64,000 nucleotides of DNA from Taxillus chinensis (GCA_023512835.1 CM042089.1:51297004-51361003); one strand, 5' to 3'; shown: positions 1 through 11,840, counted from the first letter of the stretch. The notes: generated from the letters alone by a model not told the origin. A program made the numbers and translations.

Positions 1-200
1 CGCACGTCTTTTCCGTTCACCCAATACAAGAAGTAAATCTTATTCAAAAACTCTCAAGGCATATAACCTAGTTAGTGCACAACTCAAGGCTTATGATGCA
101 TGGGATCGAAATAGATATGGAACGGCAATAGAGTGGGAACCCAAATTAATATTCAACCCCACAAGCACGGTATGCCTATTAAAAGATATAAGTTAAAGTA

Positions 201-241
<41 letters not shown>

Positions 242-1241
242 GGAGATATGTGTGATATTGAACTTTTCAAGCATTAATGCTAATTTAGTGTTTTGATATT
301 TTTTTTTAAGGTTTAGAACGCGGAGAACGACAAGCGGATAGTAAGGGTTTTTCTTTTCTTTATTCTTACTTTTCTCTTCCTCTTTATCTTGTTTTATTTG
401 GAATTATTATTGTAAGAGTTTTATGTTTTATTCCATTTTATTGTTGAGAAGATTAGATTAGTCTCTTTTTAATCTCTCTTGGTAATCTATCTATTGATTG
501 GGGTAGATAACCATTTTGATATTCGTGGTTATCCTTGTTAACCTTGAATGTTTTATTGGAATTCTATAATATGCCTCATGTTATGTATGTTAAAGTTGTT
601 ATAACCTCTTATGTTTAGACAAAGTAAGTTTATAATGGGTGGTTCCAGGAAAGACCTCCAATGCATTGGGTAAAGAACATCACTTGGAGAGTGTCAATCC
701 AACTGATAATAGTTACGTTATGTTATGATACGGTATCTGGGTGGTTAACCTAGGTCATGATGTTATGATACGATTTCAAACATAATCTTCCATGTTATGA
801 TTTTCTTGTGAAATGTTGATCATGTATGATGTGTGAATATTATATTTCCTATGTTCGATATCTTCATGATTTTTCCTTACCCACTTATGTTTACCCTTCA
901 TCGGGCTATTTGAGCTCACCCTTTTTTATGATTTCTTTTCCAACCCCAGGTAATGAAGGGATGGAGAAACTAGGATAAGGAGTCGAGAAGTGCTTGGAAA
1001 TAAAGTTGTGTGAAAATTTAAAGATTTATTAAGTTGTTTGCTCGTGTGCTTTGTTATGTAATAATGGGTTATGGATACTTAGTCTCTAAACCCCTAAACC
1101 TTAAAGATCTTGGATTGAAATTTGTAATAATGAATGGTTTGTTTGATTAATTAAGTAATAGTTTGAAATTGATATAAAATTTGTATATTTAATTTCCGCT
1201 AACGCACCCAGTTTGGAGGTTTCAAATTTGGGGGCGTTACA
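1..1241 (+). mobile_element. 3' part of a gypsy-type LTR
   Basis: The block ends at 1241 in GGGGGCGTTACA, exactly where an interrupted integrase frame begins at 1242. This terminus is the mirror of the LTR start TGTCACGCCCCC seen at 48514, so I read it as the CA end of an LTR of similar type, continuing left of the window. It is AT-rich, has no long ORF, and contains a CTCACCC...CCCAGGT stretch (about 915-950) comparable to the GAGCGACAAGCTC part of the LTR at 48514-50752. No PBS follows, so it is a 3' LTR or a solo LTR inserted in the integrase. A TSD cannot be tested because the left end is outside the window. Confidence 0.6.
203..238. repeat. (AT)n microsatellite
   Basis: About 18 uninterrupted AT dinucleotide units lie inside the LTR fragment. 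It is a simple sequence repeat with no other recognisable role. Confidence 0.9.
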
Positions 1242-2259
1242 TTATTGGCCCACAATGGTTAGGGACACCTACACTTACATTAAGACTTGTGATAGATGCC
1301 AAAGGGTAGGTGGTTTATCTAGAAAGAATGAGATGCCCTTGACTGGTATTCTTTCAGTTAAAATTTTTGACATATGGGGCAAAGATTTCATGGGGCCATT
1401 CCCCATTTCTGATGGTTACTCATATATTTTGTTGGCTGTAGATTATGTGTCCAAATGGGTGGAGGCAATACCAACAAAAGTCAATGACGCGAGGGTGGTG
1501 ACTAAATTCCTCTCAAGGAATATCTTTAGCCACTTTGGGACACCAAGGGCTATAATTAGTGATGAGGGGAGTCACTTTTGCAACAAGTTGTTTGATAAGT
1601 TACTGATGAAATATGGGGTGAACCATAGGAGGTCCTTAGCTTACCACCCACAAGCTAATGGATAGGTTGAGGTGTCCAACAGAGAAATCAAGACCATTTT
1701 AGAGAAAACTATTGGAGGGAATAGGAAAGATTGGTCTCAAAGGCTTGATGAAGCCTTGTGGGCTTATAGGACTGCCTACAAAACCCCTATTGGGATGTCA
1801 CCCTACAGAATACTTTATGGGAAGGCATGTCACTTGCCAGTGGAATTAGAACACAAGGCTCTACGGGCCTTGAGGAAGCTTAACTTTGATCTAGATGAGA
1901 CTAAGCAACTGAGGTTGACCCAACTCATGGAGTTAGATGAGTTTCGAATGGAGGCCTATGAAAGTGCTAAACTTTATAAAGAAAGAACCAAGAAATGGCA
2001 TGATAGGCAATTAAACGATGAACCTTTAAACCTGGGATAGAAAGTACTTTTATTTAACACTAGGTTGAGGTTATTTCCCAAAAAATTAAGGTCCAAATGG
2101 ATGAGACCTTTTGTTATAATAGACAGGAAGCCATATGGGAGCTTTGAGCTCCAAGCTGAATATGGCAATAAATTTTGGGTAAATGGAAATAGATTAAAAC
2201 CATATTCTGATCCAACTCAGAGGGATGTTGTTGATGCCCTCGCTCTTGCACCTTCATGA
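1242..2259 (+). pseudogene. Athila-type gypsy integrase remnant
   Basis: One reading frame encodes the end of the zinc-binding region (TCDRCQR), the integrase catalytic core and the C-terminal part. The core shows the first Asp in GKDFMGPFP, the second in IISDEGSHF, and the Glu in VEVSNREIK, so the D,D-35-E residues remain. The wording ([33 protein letters not shown]) is that of Athila-lineage Ty3/gypsy integrases, which insert the cDNA copy into nuclear DNA. Two in-frame TAG codons interrupt it at 1663-1665 and 2038-2040; the first replaces the Gln of the usual ANGQVE motif. RT and RNase H are absent because an LTR abuts at 1241. Clearly a dead copy. Confidence 0.88.
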
Positions 2260-2622
2260 TCGCATCTCGCAGTCTAGCTACAGACTTTAAATAAAGCGCT
2301 TGTTGGGAGGCAACCCAAAGGTTTTGTTTTTGTTTTTATTTAATGTGTTTGTGTAAGCTAACCTTGGTGCAGGAAATCTTGTTTTGTCTTTACTAACTGC
2401 CTTGCAGGAAGAGCAAGTTAATAGGCCTTGGACTTCTGGATTTCTTTTTAAGGCCCAAGCCCTAGAGCAATGACCAAGTAAAGCCCAAAAGTGCTTGAAA
2501 TTGAACCCAGACATATGCCTTGCAAGAAGAGAAGTTGATCTTCAATGCAAAACAAACTCACCACAACTTTTGGGCCAATTTGGGCCTGCACGTGCTAAAG
2601 CACGTGATATGCCCATATGGCG
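2260..2622 (+). other. Region downstream of Athila-type pol
   Basis: No gene seen. It contains GCGCTTGTTGGGAGGCAACC (about 2297-2316), a stretch I recall as typical just after the integrase of Athila elements. Near the right end, CACGTGCTAAAGCACGTG at 2589-2606 is a short perfect inverted repeat holding two G-box cores. The block stops at the TGTCATCACTGG terminus of a Tat LTR. Confidence 0.55.
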
Positions 2623-3647
2623 TGTCATCACTGGTTTCCGTCCGAGCTCGTTTGGGGTGGGCTCAAACTAAACCAATGGTGAGAAATTTAGAGTGGCCAC
2701 CAACTATTTTTGGGGTACAGTTGGATACCCTCTACTTTGAGTAATTTAAAGGTGTGGTCTGCATTATCAGAGAAGGGTTCGGGAGTTGGTTACGTGTAGG
2801 GAAGGATTAGCACCCCTACAGCGCCCTTTCGGTATCTATTTTCGGAGGAGGAGGTTTTCTATTTATTTGCACTGCCGTGATTCGGTTGAGGCACTATTGT
2901 TTTCCGGAAAAGTCTATACTTTTTATTTAACTAAGTTATTTGTCAAAGTTATGGTTAAAATTGATTTACCCTAAATCTCTAAAGGGAATCCTAAAAATCT
3001 TGTTTTTGCTTTTTTATTTGAGGTGGAAAATGAAATCCTACAGTTTTGTTTTTGTTTTATTTTGTTTTTTTTGTTTTTGTTTTTGTTTTTGTTTTTTTTT
3101 TTTTTTTTTTTTTTGTTTTTTTGTTTGGAAGACATTTTGGAAACATTTTATTAAAACATTTTCAAAACATTTTATTGTAAAACGTTTTTGTTTTTTTGTT
3201 TTGTTTTTGTTTGTTTTTTTAAGGAGACATTTTTGAAAACATTTTGAAAACCTTTTATTGAAAACATTTTGGAAAACATTTTGTGGAAAACATTTTGTTT
3301 TTTGTTTGTTCTTTTTTTTTTTTTTAAGAATTGACCATATCAAAATAAAACGTGATTTGTGCGATTGTGACATACAAAATTAACATTAAAAAACAAAACC
3401 ACCCTCTCTCTTTTTTCTTCTTCTTTTTTCTTTTTTCTCCTTTTCGTTTTCATTCCTCTCTTTGCTCTCTCTTTTTTCTTACTATTCTTTTCAATATATA
3501 CAAAAAAAAAAAGAAATACAAGAAAAATACAACAAGATGTCAACAACATAAAAAGGAAAATACAAGGAAAATACAACACATAACAACAACTGAAAAAAGA
3601 AAAAAATATATAGGAAAAGACTAAGAATTACATCAAATATAAAGATA
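2623..3647 (-). mobile_element. Tat/Ogre-family LTR, 3' fragment
   Basis: It begins with TGTCATCACTGG, the same terminus found at 38057, 50753 and (inverted) 54946. The Tat LTRs here run from TGTTGGACCCC to GATGACA on the minus strand, so this is the 3' end of a minus-strand LTR. It matches 38057-39060 almost throughout, including the stretch ending TTTAAAGGTGTGGTC and the long T-rich tracts (3050-3130, 3310-3325). Similarity stops near 3647, where a Sirevirus LTR fragment begins. No PBS lies next to 2623, so it comes from a 3' or solo LTR. ORFs here are artefacts of homopolymer runs. Confidence 0.8.
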
Positions 3648-4426
3648 AGGATTCCGCATATCTACCTCATGCGGAGTAAGGAAGCGCTGACATGGAATAA
3701 GGATTTCAGGACTTCATGTACACAGAGTAAGCAATAACTTATATGGAGTAAGGATCCGAACCTCGTTGATACGGAGTAAGGAAATCTACACCGGACTAAA
3801 AGGACGCTACTTCAACTTATCAATACTGCATTTATGATATCAGCTCGTTGTGTTCCGATGTAAGACAAACTCAATGAAGATCTAAACTGTCTTACACGTG
3901 GACCACTCGGAGATGGGGATGCAGTCCCAAATGTAGTTGGAAGCAAGCGAAGTTATTTAATTTACTTATGCTTCCAATATTTCCAGCTCCACATCCGAAG
4001 CAGTTACAGCAGAAGCATTTTTCGAGGAGAACTTAATGCTTACACAGTGCTCGGAAAACACAGTTCCAAGATAGATTCCTAGGATGTCTATATATATATC
4101 TGTAGTGTTGTACATTAAAAAGAGAGCGTGCATACACTAAGGAAAACTAATACGCGCATGTGCAAAACAATTGTACAAGAGCTTATAGAGACAATTAACG
4201 CCAGTGTGTGTGATTATAAAGCCGAGTGCTAGTGTAATCAGCTAATTGCTGCTTATTTTGTTGTAATTATCATTTGAAAATAAAAGCAAAATACTTCCAC
4301 TATCTGGTTATATTTCGCACTGATTTTATATCCTTTAACTAAATTGTGTTACACCTGTGAGAAAAAAGTTTTTGATTTAAGCCTATTCACCCCCCCCCCC
4401 CCCCCCTAGGCTACCAGGGACCAACA
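3648..4426 (+). repeat. Sirevirus-1 5' LTR, truncated
   Basis: The stretch matches 14759-15529 nearly base for base and ends in the same GGACCAACA. It keeps part of the CGGAGTAAGG repeats (3660-3790), a TATA-rich stretch, and a run of 17 C near the 3' end (4390-4406; a shorter run in the 3' LTR). The first ~550 bp, including the TG terminus, are gone; the join to the Tat LTR at about 3646 shares only a few bases. Confidence 0.88.
4088..4099 (+). promoter_or_regulatory. Candidate LTR TATA box
   Basis: TATATATATATC occurs in the 5' LTR and again at about 15198-15209 in the 3' LTR, roughly 330 bp before the LTR end. A TATA box in this position would drive the genomic RNA. Inference from position and sequence only. 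Confidence 0.45.
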
Positions 4427-4428
4427 AG

Positions 4429-4440
4429 TGGTATCAGAGC
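4429..4440 (+). other. Primer-binding site, initiator-Met tRNA
   Basis: TGGTATCAGAGC starts two bases after the LTR end. It is the standard plant copia PBS, complementary to the 3' end of tRNA-iMet, and confirms the orientation and the LTR boundary. Confidence 0.95.
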
Positions 4441-4487
4441 GAGTTTTATTTGTTCCAAGTAGAGATCCCACTCTTTCTCTCTTACAA

Positions 4488-5978
4488 ATGGCTGAAGAAA
4501 GTAGCATGCTTTTTAACACTCGCCTTAACTTCGGAGGTGCACAAGAGCCCCTTCCAAATTGAAGCAGCAGTGAAAATGTCGATCCACCTCAACCTACTGC
4601 TACCGCTACTGCACAACCACGGAGTTCTAGCTTCACTCTGACAAAACCACCCAAGTTCACACCTGGGCTTTTCTCCCAGTGGAAAGCTCGCATGAGAATG
4701 TTCATGGTCTGCCATGATCACCTCATGTGGCCATGTCTTCATCAGGAGATACCCACTCCGATGACTATCAGAGAACATGGAGTAAGAAGACCAAAGACTG
4801 ATGCCGAACTCACCAATGATGAAAGAGCCTGGTAGTGTACCAACGAAAAGGCTCTGGCATATGTCACATCATCTTTGGATTCCGAGGCTTTCACGGACGT
4901 TCAAGGCTGCACGACAGCGAAAGCTGTCTGGGATAAACTGACAATCCTCTATGAGGGAAGTCAGTCCCAAATGCAGAATGTCATCTATACTCTCAGGCAG
5001 AACTTTGAGAGTTTCAACCATAAACCGGGCGAATCACTCGAAAGCATCTATCGGAGATTCGGCAAACTCATCCTTGAACTGAAAACTGTCAATGAGCATT
5101 ATTCTCAATCTTAGATCAATGACAAGTTCTTTCGCTCCTTGTCAGATCGCTACTACTCCAAACAACTCCAGATGGAATCGGACAAGAACTGGCAGTATGT
5201 TCCCCTTTAAGAACTGTATGGAGAGCTGCGGACTCACGAAGTTAGGTTTAAGTACTCTGATCGGGATGAGAAAATAGCTCGGAAAGAAAAGGGGTTAGCT
5301 CTCAAAGCTACAGAAATTCCTAGCATACTGAGGAATGATGATACGGATGCGTCCGAGAATTCTGATTCTAACGAGGAGGAGGAGATAGCTCTTCTCGTCA
5401 AATCCTTTGAGCGATTCTTGTGGAAAAGCATAAAAGGATTCAGGAGACGCTCCTCATCATCTTTCCAAAGGAAGGAGCGACCGGAGTCCAGTTCCCAAGA
5501 ATGCTACAACTGTGGGAAAACCGGTCACCGGGCCAAGGACTGCAGATCCAAATCTAAAGTGGCCGAGAAAAGTGACAAGGTAACTCCTCGCCGCTCCACC
5601 TCAGACAACAGCAAGAACAAGAGGAAGGCGTTCGTCACAAAATACGTCAGTGGCTCCGAAGAAGAGGAGGAATCATCGGATGATGAACCAACTCCCAAGT
5701 CGAACGTCTACCTCATGGAAAATTCTGAGGTACCTTCAATCTCTGAGCTCATGAGTAAATTAGAATCTCTTATTACTGAATGTGATCATGAAAAGAATGA
5801 GAGACTAATAATTACTCAAATGTACAAAGATATGGAAAGTCAGAATAAACATCTTGAGATCACTATTGCTAGATTAGAAAAGGACATAACTGACTTCAGG
5901 AGTAAAGAGGCTTGGTATCATGATCTAAGAGCTGAAAATCATCTGTTAAATACCAACCTAACGGGCCTAAATAGCTGA
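4488..5978 (+). pseudogene. gag: Sirevirus-1 gag
   Basis: Starting at ATG 4488 (MAEESSML, shared with Sirevirus-3), one frame runs 496 codons. It encodes the nucleocapsid-forming Gag: an N-terminal assembly domain, an Arg/Ser-rich linker, a CCHC knuckle CYNCGKTGHRAKDC at 5502-5543, an acidic stretch (GSEEEEESSDDE) and a coiled-coil tail. Four in-frame stops break it: TGA 4560, TAG 4833, TAG 5112, TAA 5208. At the first three the other copy has Arg or Gln codons one transition away. The tail ends at 5978, where a deletion joins it to integrase. Confidence 0.9.
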
Positions 5979-5979
5979 T

Positions 5980-6747
5980 GCGCCCAGAACTCCACAGCAA
6001 AATGGGGTAGCTGAGCGCAAGAATCGCACTTTAGTCGAGGCTGGCAGATCTATGTTAGGAGGGGCAAAGCTTCCTCTCAGTCTATGGGCTGAAGCTGTGT
6101 CCACTGCTTGCTATGTTCAGAATAGGACTCTAATAAATAAATCTACCATGAAAACACCCTATGAGATGTGGAGAGGACGAAAGCCTTCAATTTCACATTT
6201 CAGAACTTTTGGGTGTACTTGTTATATATTGATCAATGGCAAAGAACCCCGGAATAAATTTGAACCAAAATCTGATGATGAGATTTTTGTCGAGTACTCA
6301 TTACATAGCAAAGCTTATCGGGTCTTCAATAGAAAACTTTTAAAAGTTGAAGAATCTATCCATGTAATCTTTGATGAAGCCAACCTCGATTGGTCTAAAG
6401 TTGCTTCTTCTAGTTCAAATGTACAGGTTCAGGATAGTAACATCGACTATTCAAAGTTTATGAATGTTCCTGCTATACACACTGACCAACCACGTAGCAC
6501 CAGCGAAGCACAAAGAAATGATACAGATGATGCTACGGATGAATTAGACTCTGGACCTCAATTCATCTCCGGACATATTTCTATGGATATTCAAAATACC
6601 AGAGTACCTTCCAGTCCATCTGAACCAGTCACTACTGAAATGAACAGTATCGGAGAACCTCAGAGTACTCCAGAACCTGTTTATAATGATAACACTGGTC
6701 CGGAAGAAGCTCAATCAGTGGACGAACAAGATCCACCTAATCTGTGA
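5980..6747 (+). pseudogene. pol: Sirevirus-1 integrase C-terminal part
   Basis: The frame opens at the RTPQQNGVAERKNRTLVEAG motif of copia integrases, which holds the catalytic Glu, and continues through the C-terminal domain (MWRGRKPSISHFRTFGC) and the Ser/Pro-rich linker to RT. The zinc domain, both catalytic Asp residues and the protease are missing: gag is joined directly to this point, a loss of about 1.7 kb compared with Sirevirus-3 (about 32020-33760). A TGA at 6745-6747 ends the stretch; the same frame continues into RT. Confidence 0.88.
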
Positions 6748-8436
6748 GAGCGTCAAATTATTGAAGATCAACCGTCACATGCACAGAATTACAGGTGGAC
6801 TCGAAACCACCCTCCAGAACAAGTGATTGGTGATCCTACTGTTGGTGTAAGAACAAGAGCAACCACCTCCAACATCTGTCATTACTCATGTTTTCTATCT
6901 CAAATAGAACCAAAGGTGGTAAAGGAAACTCTTCAGGACTCAAACTGGATAGAAGCCATGCAAGAACAACTAAATCAATTTAAGAGAAATGATGTGTGGA
7001 CTCTAGTACCAAGGCCCAAGTCTCAGCAAGTCATTGGAGTTAAATGGGTGTTCCGGAAGAAGCTTGATACGGATAGTATAGTAATCCAGAACAAAGCCAG
7101 ACTGGTAGCCAAAGGATATCATCAAGAAGAAGGAATAGACTATGACGAGACCTTTGCTCCAGTAGCAAGACTTGAGGCAATCAGAATGTTTCTGGTGTAT
7201 GCTTCATATGAAAACTTGATAGTTTATCAAATGGATGTCAAAAGTGCATTTCTGAATGGAGATCTTCAAGAGGAGGTGTATGTTGAACAACCTCCCGGTT
7301 TCTTTGAACCCAAGGCTGGACATCTAGTTTACAAGCTACGGAAAGCCTTGTATGGGTTGAAGCAAGCTCCAAGAGCCTGGTACAACACACTGTTAGAATT
7401 CCTAGTTGCTCATAACTTTCAAAAAGGGAAGATAGACACCACTTTATCTCTACGGAAAGAGAATGGACATACTCTGATCGTACAGATATATGTAGATGAT
7501 ATCATTTTCGGATCATCAAATCCGAAGCTTTGTGAAGAGTTTGCAAAGTTGATGACTGGCAAGTTTGAGATGAGTATGATGGGAGAACTATCCTACTTCC
7601 TTGGAATAGAAATTAAACAACTGAAGGAAGGGATCTTCATTAACCAAGCAAAGTACACACGTGATATTATTAAGAAGTTTGGTATGGAAGGTTCATCTCC
7701 TGTCAAGACTCTGATGCCAGTCAGTGCCAAGTTAGACCCTGATGTGGACGGCAAATCAGTAAATGTGACTGAATACAGAGGGATGATAGGATCCTTGCTG
7801 TATCTTACAGCAAGTCGCCCGGACATTATGTTTGCAACTTGCATCTATGCGCGATATCAGGCAAATCCCAAGGAGTCACATATACTTCATGTTAAACGGA
7901 TTTTCAGGTATCTCAAAGGAATGATGAATTTGGGACTCTGGTACCCAAAGGAGTCAAACTTCACCTTATCCGGATACTTTGATGCTGATTTTGCTGGGTG
8001 TCGCATCGACAGAAAGAGCACAAGCGGTACATGTCAGTTCCTTGGAAATAGATTAATTTTATGGTTTAGTAAGAAGCAGAGTTCCGTATCAACCTCTACT
8101 GCTGAGGCGGAATATATAGCTGCTGGGAGTTGCTGCGAACAGCTACTCTGGATGCAAAGTCAACTTACGGACTACGGTTTCAATTTGACATCTATTCCAC
8201 TCTACTGCGATAACACTAGTGCAATTGTTATAAGCAACAATCCTGTCATGCATCCAAAGACGAAGTACATTGAGGTCAGGTATCACTTCATTCGCGATCA
8301 TGTTCTCAAAAAGAATATATCTATAGAACATGTTGCTACTGAAGATCAACTGGCAGACATTCTTACAAAGCCCCTACCTGATGTAAGATTTTCTGAATTA
8401 CTCTTCAGGTTAGGTATGCTTGACTTTTCTGCATAG
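6748..8436 (+). CDS. pol: Sirevirus-1 reverse transcriptase-RNase H
   Basis: An open frame with no internal stop encodes the copia RT and RNase H, which copy the element RNA into DNA. RT motifs in order: [70 protein letters not shown], and the active site YVDDIIFG. RNase H follows with [16 protein letters not shown] and the [11 protein letters not shown] end. It is the downstream part of pol, in the same frame as the integrase piece above and separated from it by one TGA. The catalytic residues look intact, but without gag, protease and integrase it cannot act alone. Confidence 0.9.
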   Translation, partial: ERQIIEDQPSHAQNYRWTRNHPPEQVIGDPTVGVRTRATTSNICHYSCFLSQIEPKVVKETLQDSNWIEAMQEQLNQFKRNDVWTLVPRPKSQQVIGVKWVFRKKLDTDSIVIQNKARLVAKGYHQEEGIDYDETFAPVARLEAIRMFLVYASYENLIVYQMDVKSAFLNGDLQEEVYVEQPPGFFEPKAGHLVYKLRKALYGLKQAPRAWYNTLLEFLVAHNFQKGKIDTTLSLRKENGHTLIVQIYVDDIIFGSSNPKLCEEFAKLMTGKFEMSMMGELSYFLGIEIKQLKEGIFINQAKYTRDIIKKFGMEGSSPVKTLMPVSAKLDPDVDGKSVNVTEYRGMIGSLLYLTASRPDIMFATCIYARYQANPKESHILHVKRIFRYLKGMMNLGLWYPKESNFTLSGYFDADFAGCRIDRKSTSGTCQFLGNRLILWFSKKQSSVSTSTAEAEYIAAGSCCEQLLWMQSQLTDYGFNLTSIPLYCDNTSAIVISNNPVMHPKTKYIEVRYHFIRDHVLKKNISIEHVATEDQLADILTKPLPDVRFSELLFRLGMLDFSA

Positions 8437-10137
8437 CTTCACTTAAATAAATCAACAGTATGTCTTCAGAACATGCATGGTGCGTTTATTGAAAGAAAAG
8501 GATTCATACCAAATTTAATTTTTGATCATACTTACTGCTTAACGTGTCCTATGCATCTGATAAATACCAAAGTTCCGCTATGGGAGGATGCTTGCGTTTC
8601 CCGACTAAAGTCGTTTAAGCCAACATGATTAAAACTTATATGAATAATCTTTTTAGGATTTCTTGATTTTGTTTCTCACTCTCCACCACATGATAAATGT
8701 CGGTTCATTTAGATTGTTCTATTATCATGCATAGTTGAAGTTATAAAATGGGTTAGCACGGAATGTCTGGCGGATGTATATGCAGTCGCAATCTGATCAG
8801 CTTCTGAAGTATAGTTTCCTAAAAGGGTAGACAGCGCTCATACTCTAAGCAAGGAAACATCAATCGAGAGGATCACATGGTCTACGGGGGAGAAAATGTT
8901 CTATTGATAAATCTAGTAATACCCCTCGTATATGTCTCATGATCCCTTTCCCGACTGTCTATCTGAGGGGGAGTCTTTCACTAAGAGGATCACATGGTCT
9001 AAGGGGGAGCAAAAGATTCATTTATTACTTCTGTAATGACCCCTTTTATGCCTCGGATGCTCCTTCCTCTAAACTTTCACTTCTGAATCTGACTGGACAT
9101 GCAATGCTGAATCGGAATTGTGGCATGGTTGGATGTTTTTCTATCCTCAACTATACATTTTAATCGGACAATCTTATGCCTGTTTTTGCATGTGTTCATA
9201 TTTCCAGTTTCACTCATGAATCTTAACTTGAGAAAATCATATAATTTTTAATTTATCTTAGCTATCACTGTCAGTATGAAGGTTTCGCTATGTTAACCAA
9301 TATGAACTTATGTGTTTATTAGCTATCGTATGCATTCTCTTCAATAATTTGATTATAATTAATGTGTATCTTGTTACTATTCTTCCATGTGCATAAGTTC
9401 TGTCTCCTTTTAGTTCGGATTATGATGTTCTCACCAAGTCTATTTGATCCATATCCGTACTAACTCAACCTGTTAGTGTACTGTTCTTTAGTTTATCTTT
9501 TCAGCTATAGGTTCAGATTCACTTTGCACTTAAATGCTCTATCTTGTTTTGATGTCTCAGATTTGAAGTGTTGTGGTACTTCTTATTTCCTCGACACTAA
9601 GACAGCAAAGGAATCATTTTTACTCAGCACTCAGTTTCTTTTTTTTTTTTGGACAATCAGTCTTTCATCCGGATATAGTTCACCCGTACACTATCAAGCC
9701 CGGATGAGAGTTAGTTCGCTTCCTCCTAAATCTTGGAATTCTCAATTTGCGATAAACCAAGTGATTATCTTACATCGCATCTTTTTGAGGGAGACTAATG
9801 ATGGTTCATTAAATGCATGTCTCGAGCCCTGAAAATTGTCTTTTCAAAATTCAGCAGTATGAATACAGCTGTCATTTGAATGGTTCGCATGGCCTCCACA
9901 TCATTAGTTTACTCGGCGGCGCTAATATATCAAGTCTAATGACATCGGATTGTCAGACGGATCACTGCTCATCTTGCTTAAACCCAAGACCCACTGGCTT
10001 CCACGGAATGGGTCCTATTAATACTGAACTCTCACGCTAGCGCGAGGATATTGCTTTCATTACTCAGAACCCTAACTCTTCGTGCTCTCTATTCCCCAAA
10101 GACCTCTCCTTCCTTCTCCTTCAATCTTCAAATCTAA
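8437..10137 (+). other. Sirevirus-1 spacer with PPT-like blocks
   Basis: No convincing gene. Two copies of GAGGATCACATGGTCTA followed by G5AG lie at 8868-8892 and 8985-9009, and another GAGGGGGAG at about 8965. Sirevirus-3 keeps equivalent blocks (about 28977-29020 and 29098-29125, opposite strand). Multiple polypurine-tract-like motifs are a known Sirevirus trait. The stretch probably serves as untranslated leader for the extra ORF at 10138; small ORFs here show no recognisable domain. Confidence 0.6.
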
Positions 10138-11426
10138 ATGGCATCTTCTGCTCTTTACGGCGTTGTTCCTGGCCATCTTGTCGATTGGGCCAGCATTTCC
10201 GACCCTCCTGCCTAGCTCGAGGAGGTTCACTCCTTGTTAGCCTCCAGTGGTCTCCTCGACATCATCTCTGCTCTTGTAGATCTTCTCATCTCAAACGTCA
10301 GAACCTTCTATGAGTGCTTCGAATCCCGTGATCACTCGATTGTCTCTAGTATCCGAGGCAAACCCATCAAGATCACTCCTCAAGTGATTTGTGACGCCTT
10401 AAATCTCCCCAGCGGCAGTGATTTCCGGCCGAGTGCTTCCACCATGGCTACTGCCATGGGATGTCCCTCTAAAGTGAAGGAATACAAGCTGAAGTCCTTT
10501 CAAGGCCCCTACCGCTGTATGGCCACCATACTTGGTCAATGCTTACTGGCTCGCTCTACGGCGCTTGACTGAGTCCTGTACGATTTGCTCCTGGCGATGT
10601 ACGTGGTCTTTGAGCAGTTGCCTCTTGATTGGGGTGATTTTCTTTTTAGGATTATGCGGAATGGCAAAAGGAACTCGTCTTTCGGATGGATCCTCTCCCA
10701 CCTCTTCAGACATCTGCGTCTCGAGCACTTCCAGGACCAGTTGACGATACCCTTCCCGCAGAATTTTTATTTTCGTCATCTCACCTCCGATGGGACGCTT
10801 ACTGTTCGCCGTCCTCCGGTCTCTCGTGCACTCGTTGTTGTCTCAGAACATCATGGTAGTTCCCTTGGTGACCCAGCCCCCAGCTTGGGTCATGAGATTA
10901 GTTCAGCTCCTCGGTCTTCACCCATCCGGTCTGTTGCCGCTTCGGCACGCTCCCGCAGTTCGCAGCACAGTATTCATGATGCTGCAAGGCCCTCTCAGCC
11001 AATTCCTCATGACACTGTTTCTTCAGCCCCTCCCGCTGATGCCCCTGCTGATATCTCTCCTGGTGCTGCTGGTGATCCTGCACCCACCTCTCCGGTGAGT
11101 GCTGCAGTTGCTGCTGTCATTGCTTACTTACCTACCTCTTCTCCAGATGCCTCTCCAGCACGCCCTGTTGACCCTCACGACTACCTTCACCATCTTCCCG
11201 CTGATATACTGACTGACTGCTGGCTCCGTTTCAGTCTCGCTCACACTGTAGACATCTCTGAATCTGTTCTCCGAGTACATTACACTAAACATTCTCAAAC
11301 CCCGGAAGCTATGATCATTTGGAACACTGACCACGGCTTTCTCACGCTGTCTCTGCTTCAGTCCGCACCTCCAATTGCTGCTGCCCCTTCCGGACCTGCT
11401 CATGACACACGGACTCCTCTCCCTGC
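10138..11426 (+). pseudogene. Sirevirus-1 extra ORF, N-terminal half
   Basis: ATG 10138 (MASSALYGVVPGHLVDW) matches the start of the Sirevirus-3 copy (GINPGHLVDW at 27855, minus strand). The first ~200 codons form a helical domain (IRGKPIKITPQVICDALNLP, VVFEQLPLDWGDFLFRIM) that resembles plant mobile or transposon-associated domains in which an aspartyl/retro-like protein contacts target proteins; this is resemblance by eye, not a proven family. The rest is Ser/Pro/Ala-rich. TAG at 10213 (Trp in Sirevirus-3) and TGA at 10570 lie in frame. A TRIM interrupts it at 11427; the frame resumes at 12650. Confidence 0.7.
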
Positions 11427-11840
11427 TGTCACGGGGTCAGGTTTCCTGCGCCTCTCAACCCATTGTGGCACTTAGCTTCTCTATCCACGGTCCGCTAAGT
11501 TTAGCCTTTGAGGGTTGAAGCGCACGTAGATTGGTTTCGCCCTGCCAATGGGCTCATCAGGAGAACGGCTCCAGTTCCCGACCAGTTTGTGTAAGGATGG
11601 CCAAATCCCTTCTTCAACGTCAAGTCCTCGACTAGCGGCGTGCTCCCCGCATTCAACCGGGTCGGCACGTCTGAACTCCGAAGGGGTTCCATCCATTTTC
11701 CTCCACGAACTGCCTGGAACCTTCTGCTGCGCACCATCTACGCTTTAAACCAACCCCTCTCCTTTACGTAGCATGAATACATTCCTGAATCATGCCACTA
11801 AGAAACGTCCCGCCAGCACCACGCTGCTCGTGTCGTGACA
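11427..11840 (-). repeat. TRIM 3' LTR
   Basis: 414 bp, about 95% identical by eye to 12236-12649; termini TGTCACG...CGTGACA read inward from both ends. Confidence 0.92.

Noticed and set aside
2940..3624. Phe/Lys-rich ORFs
   Set aside because: Translations of poly-T and poly-A tracts in a Tat LTR; the same holds for 38374-38986, 51276-51668 and 53852-54590.
4429..4440. tRNA gene
   Set aside because: Only the 12 bases complementary to a tRNA 3' end; it is a primer-binding site, as are the other matches.
8437..10137. Envelope-like ORF of Sireviruses
   Set aside because: No continuous frame, signal peptide or transmembrane pair; the coding sequence downstream is the Ulp1-like ORF.
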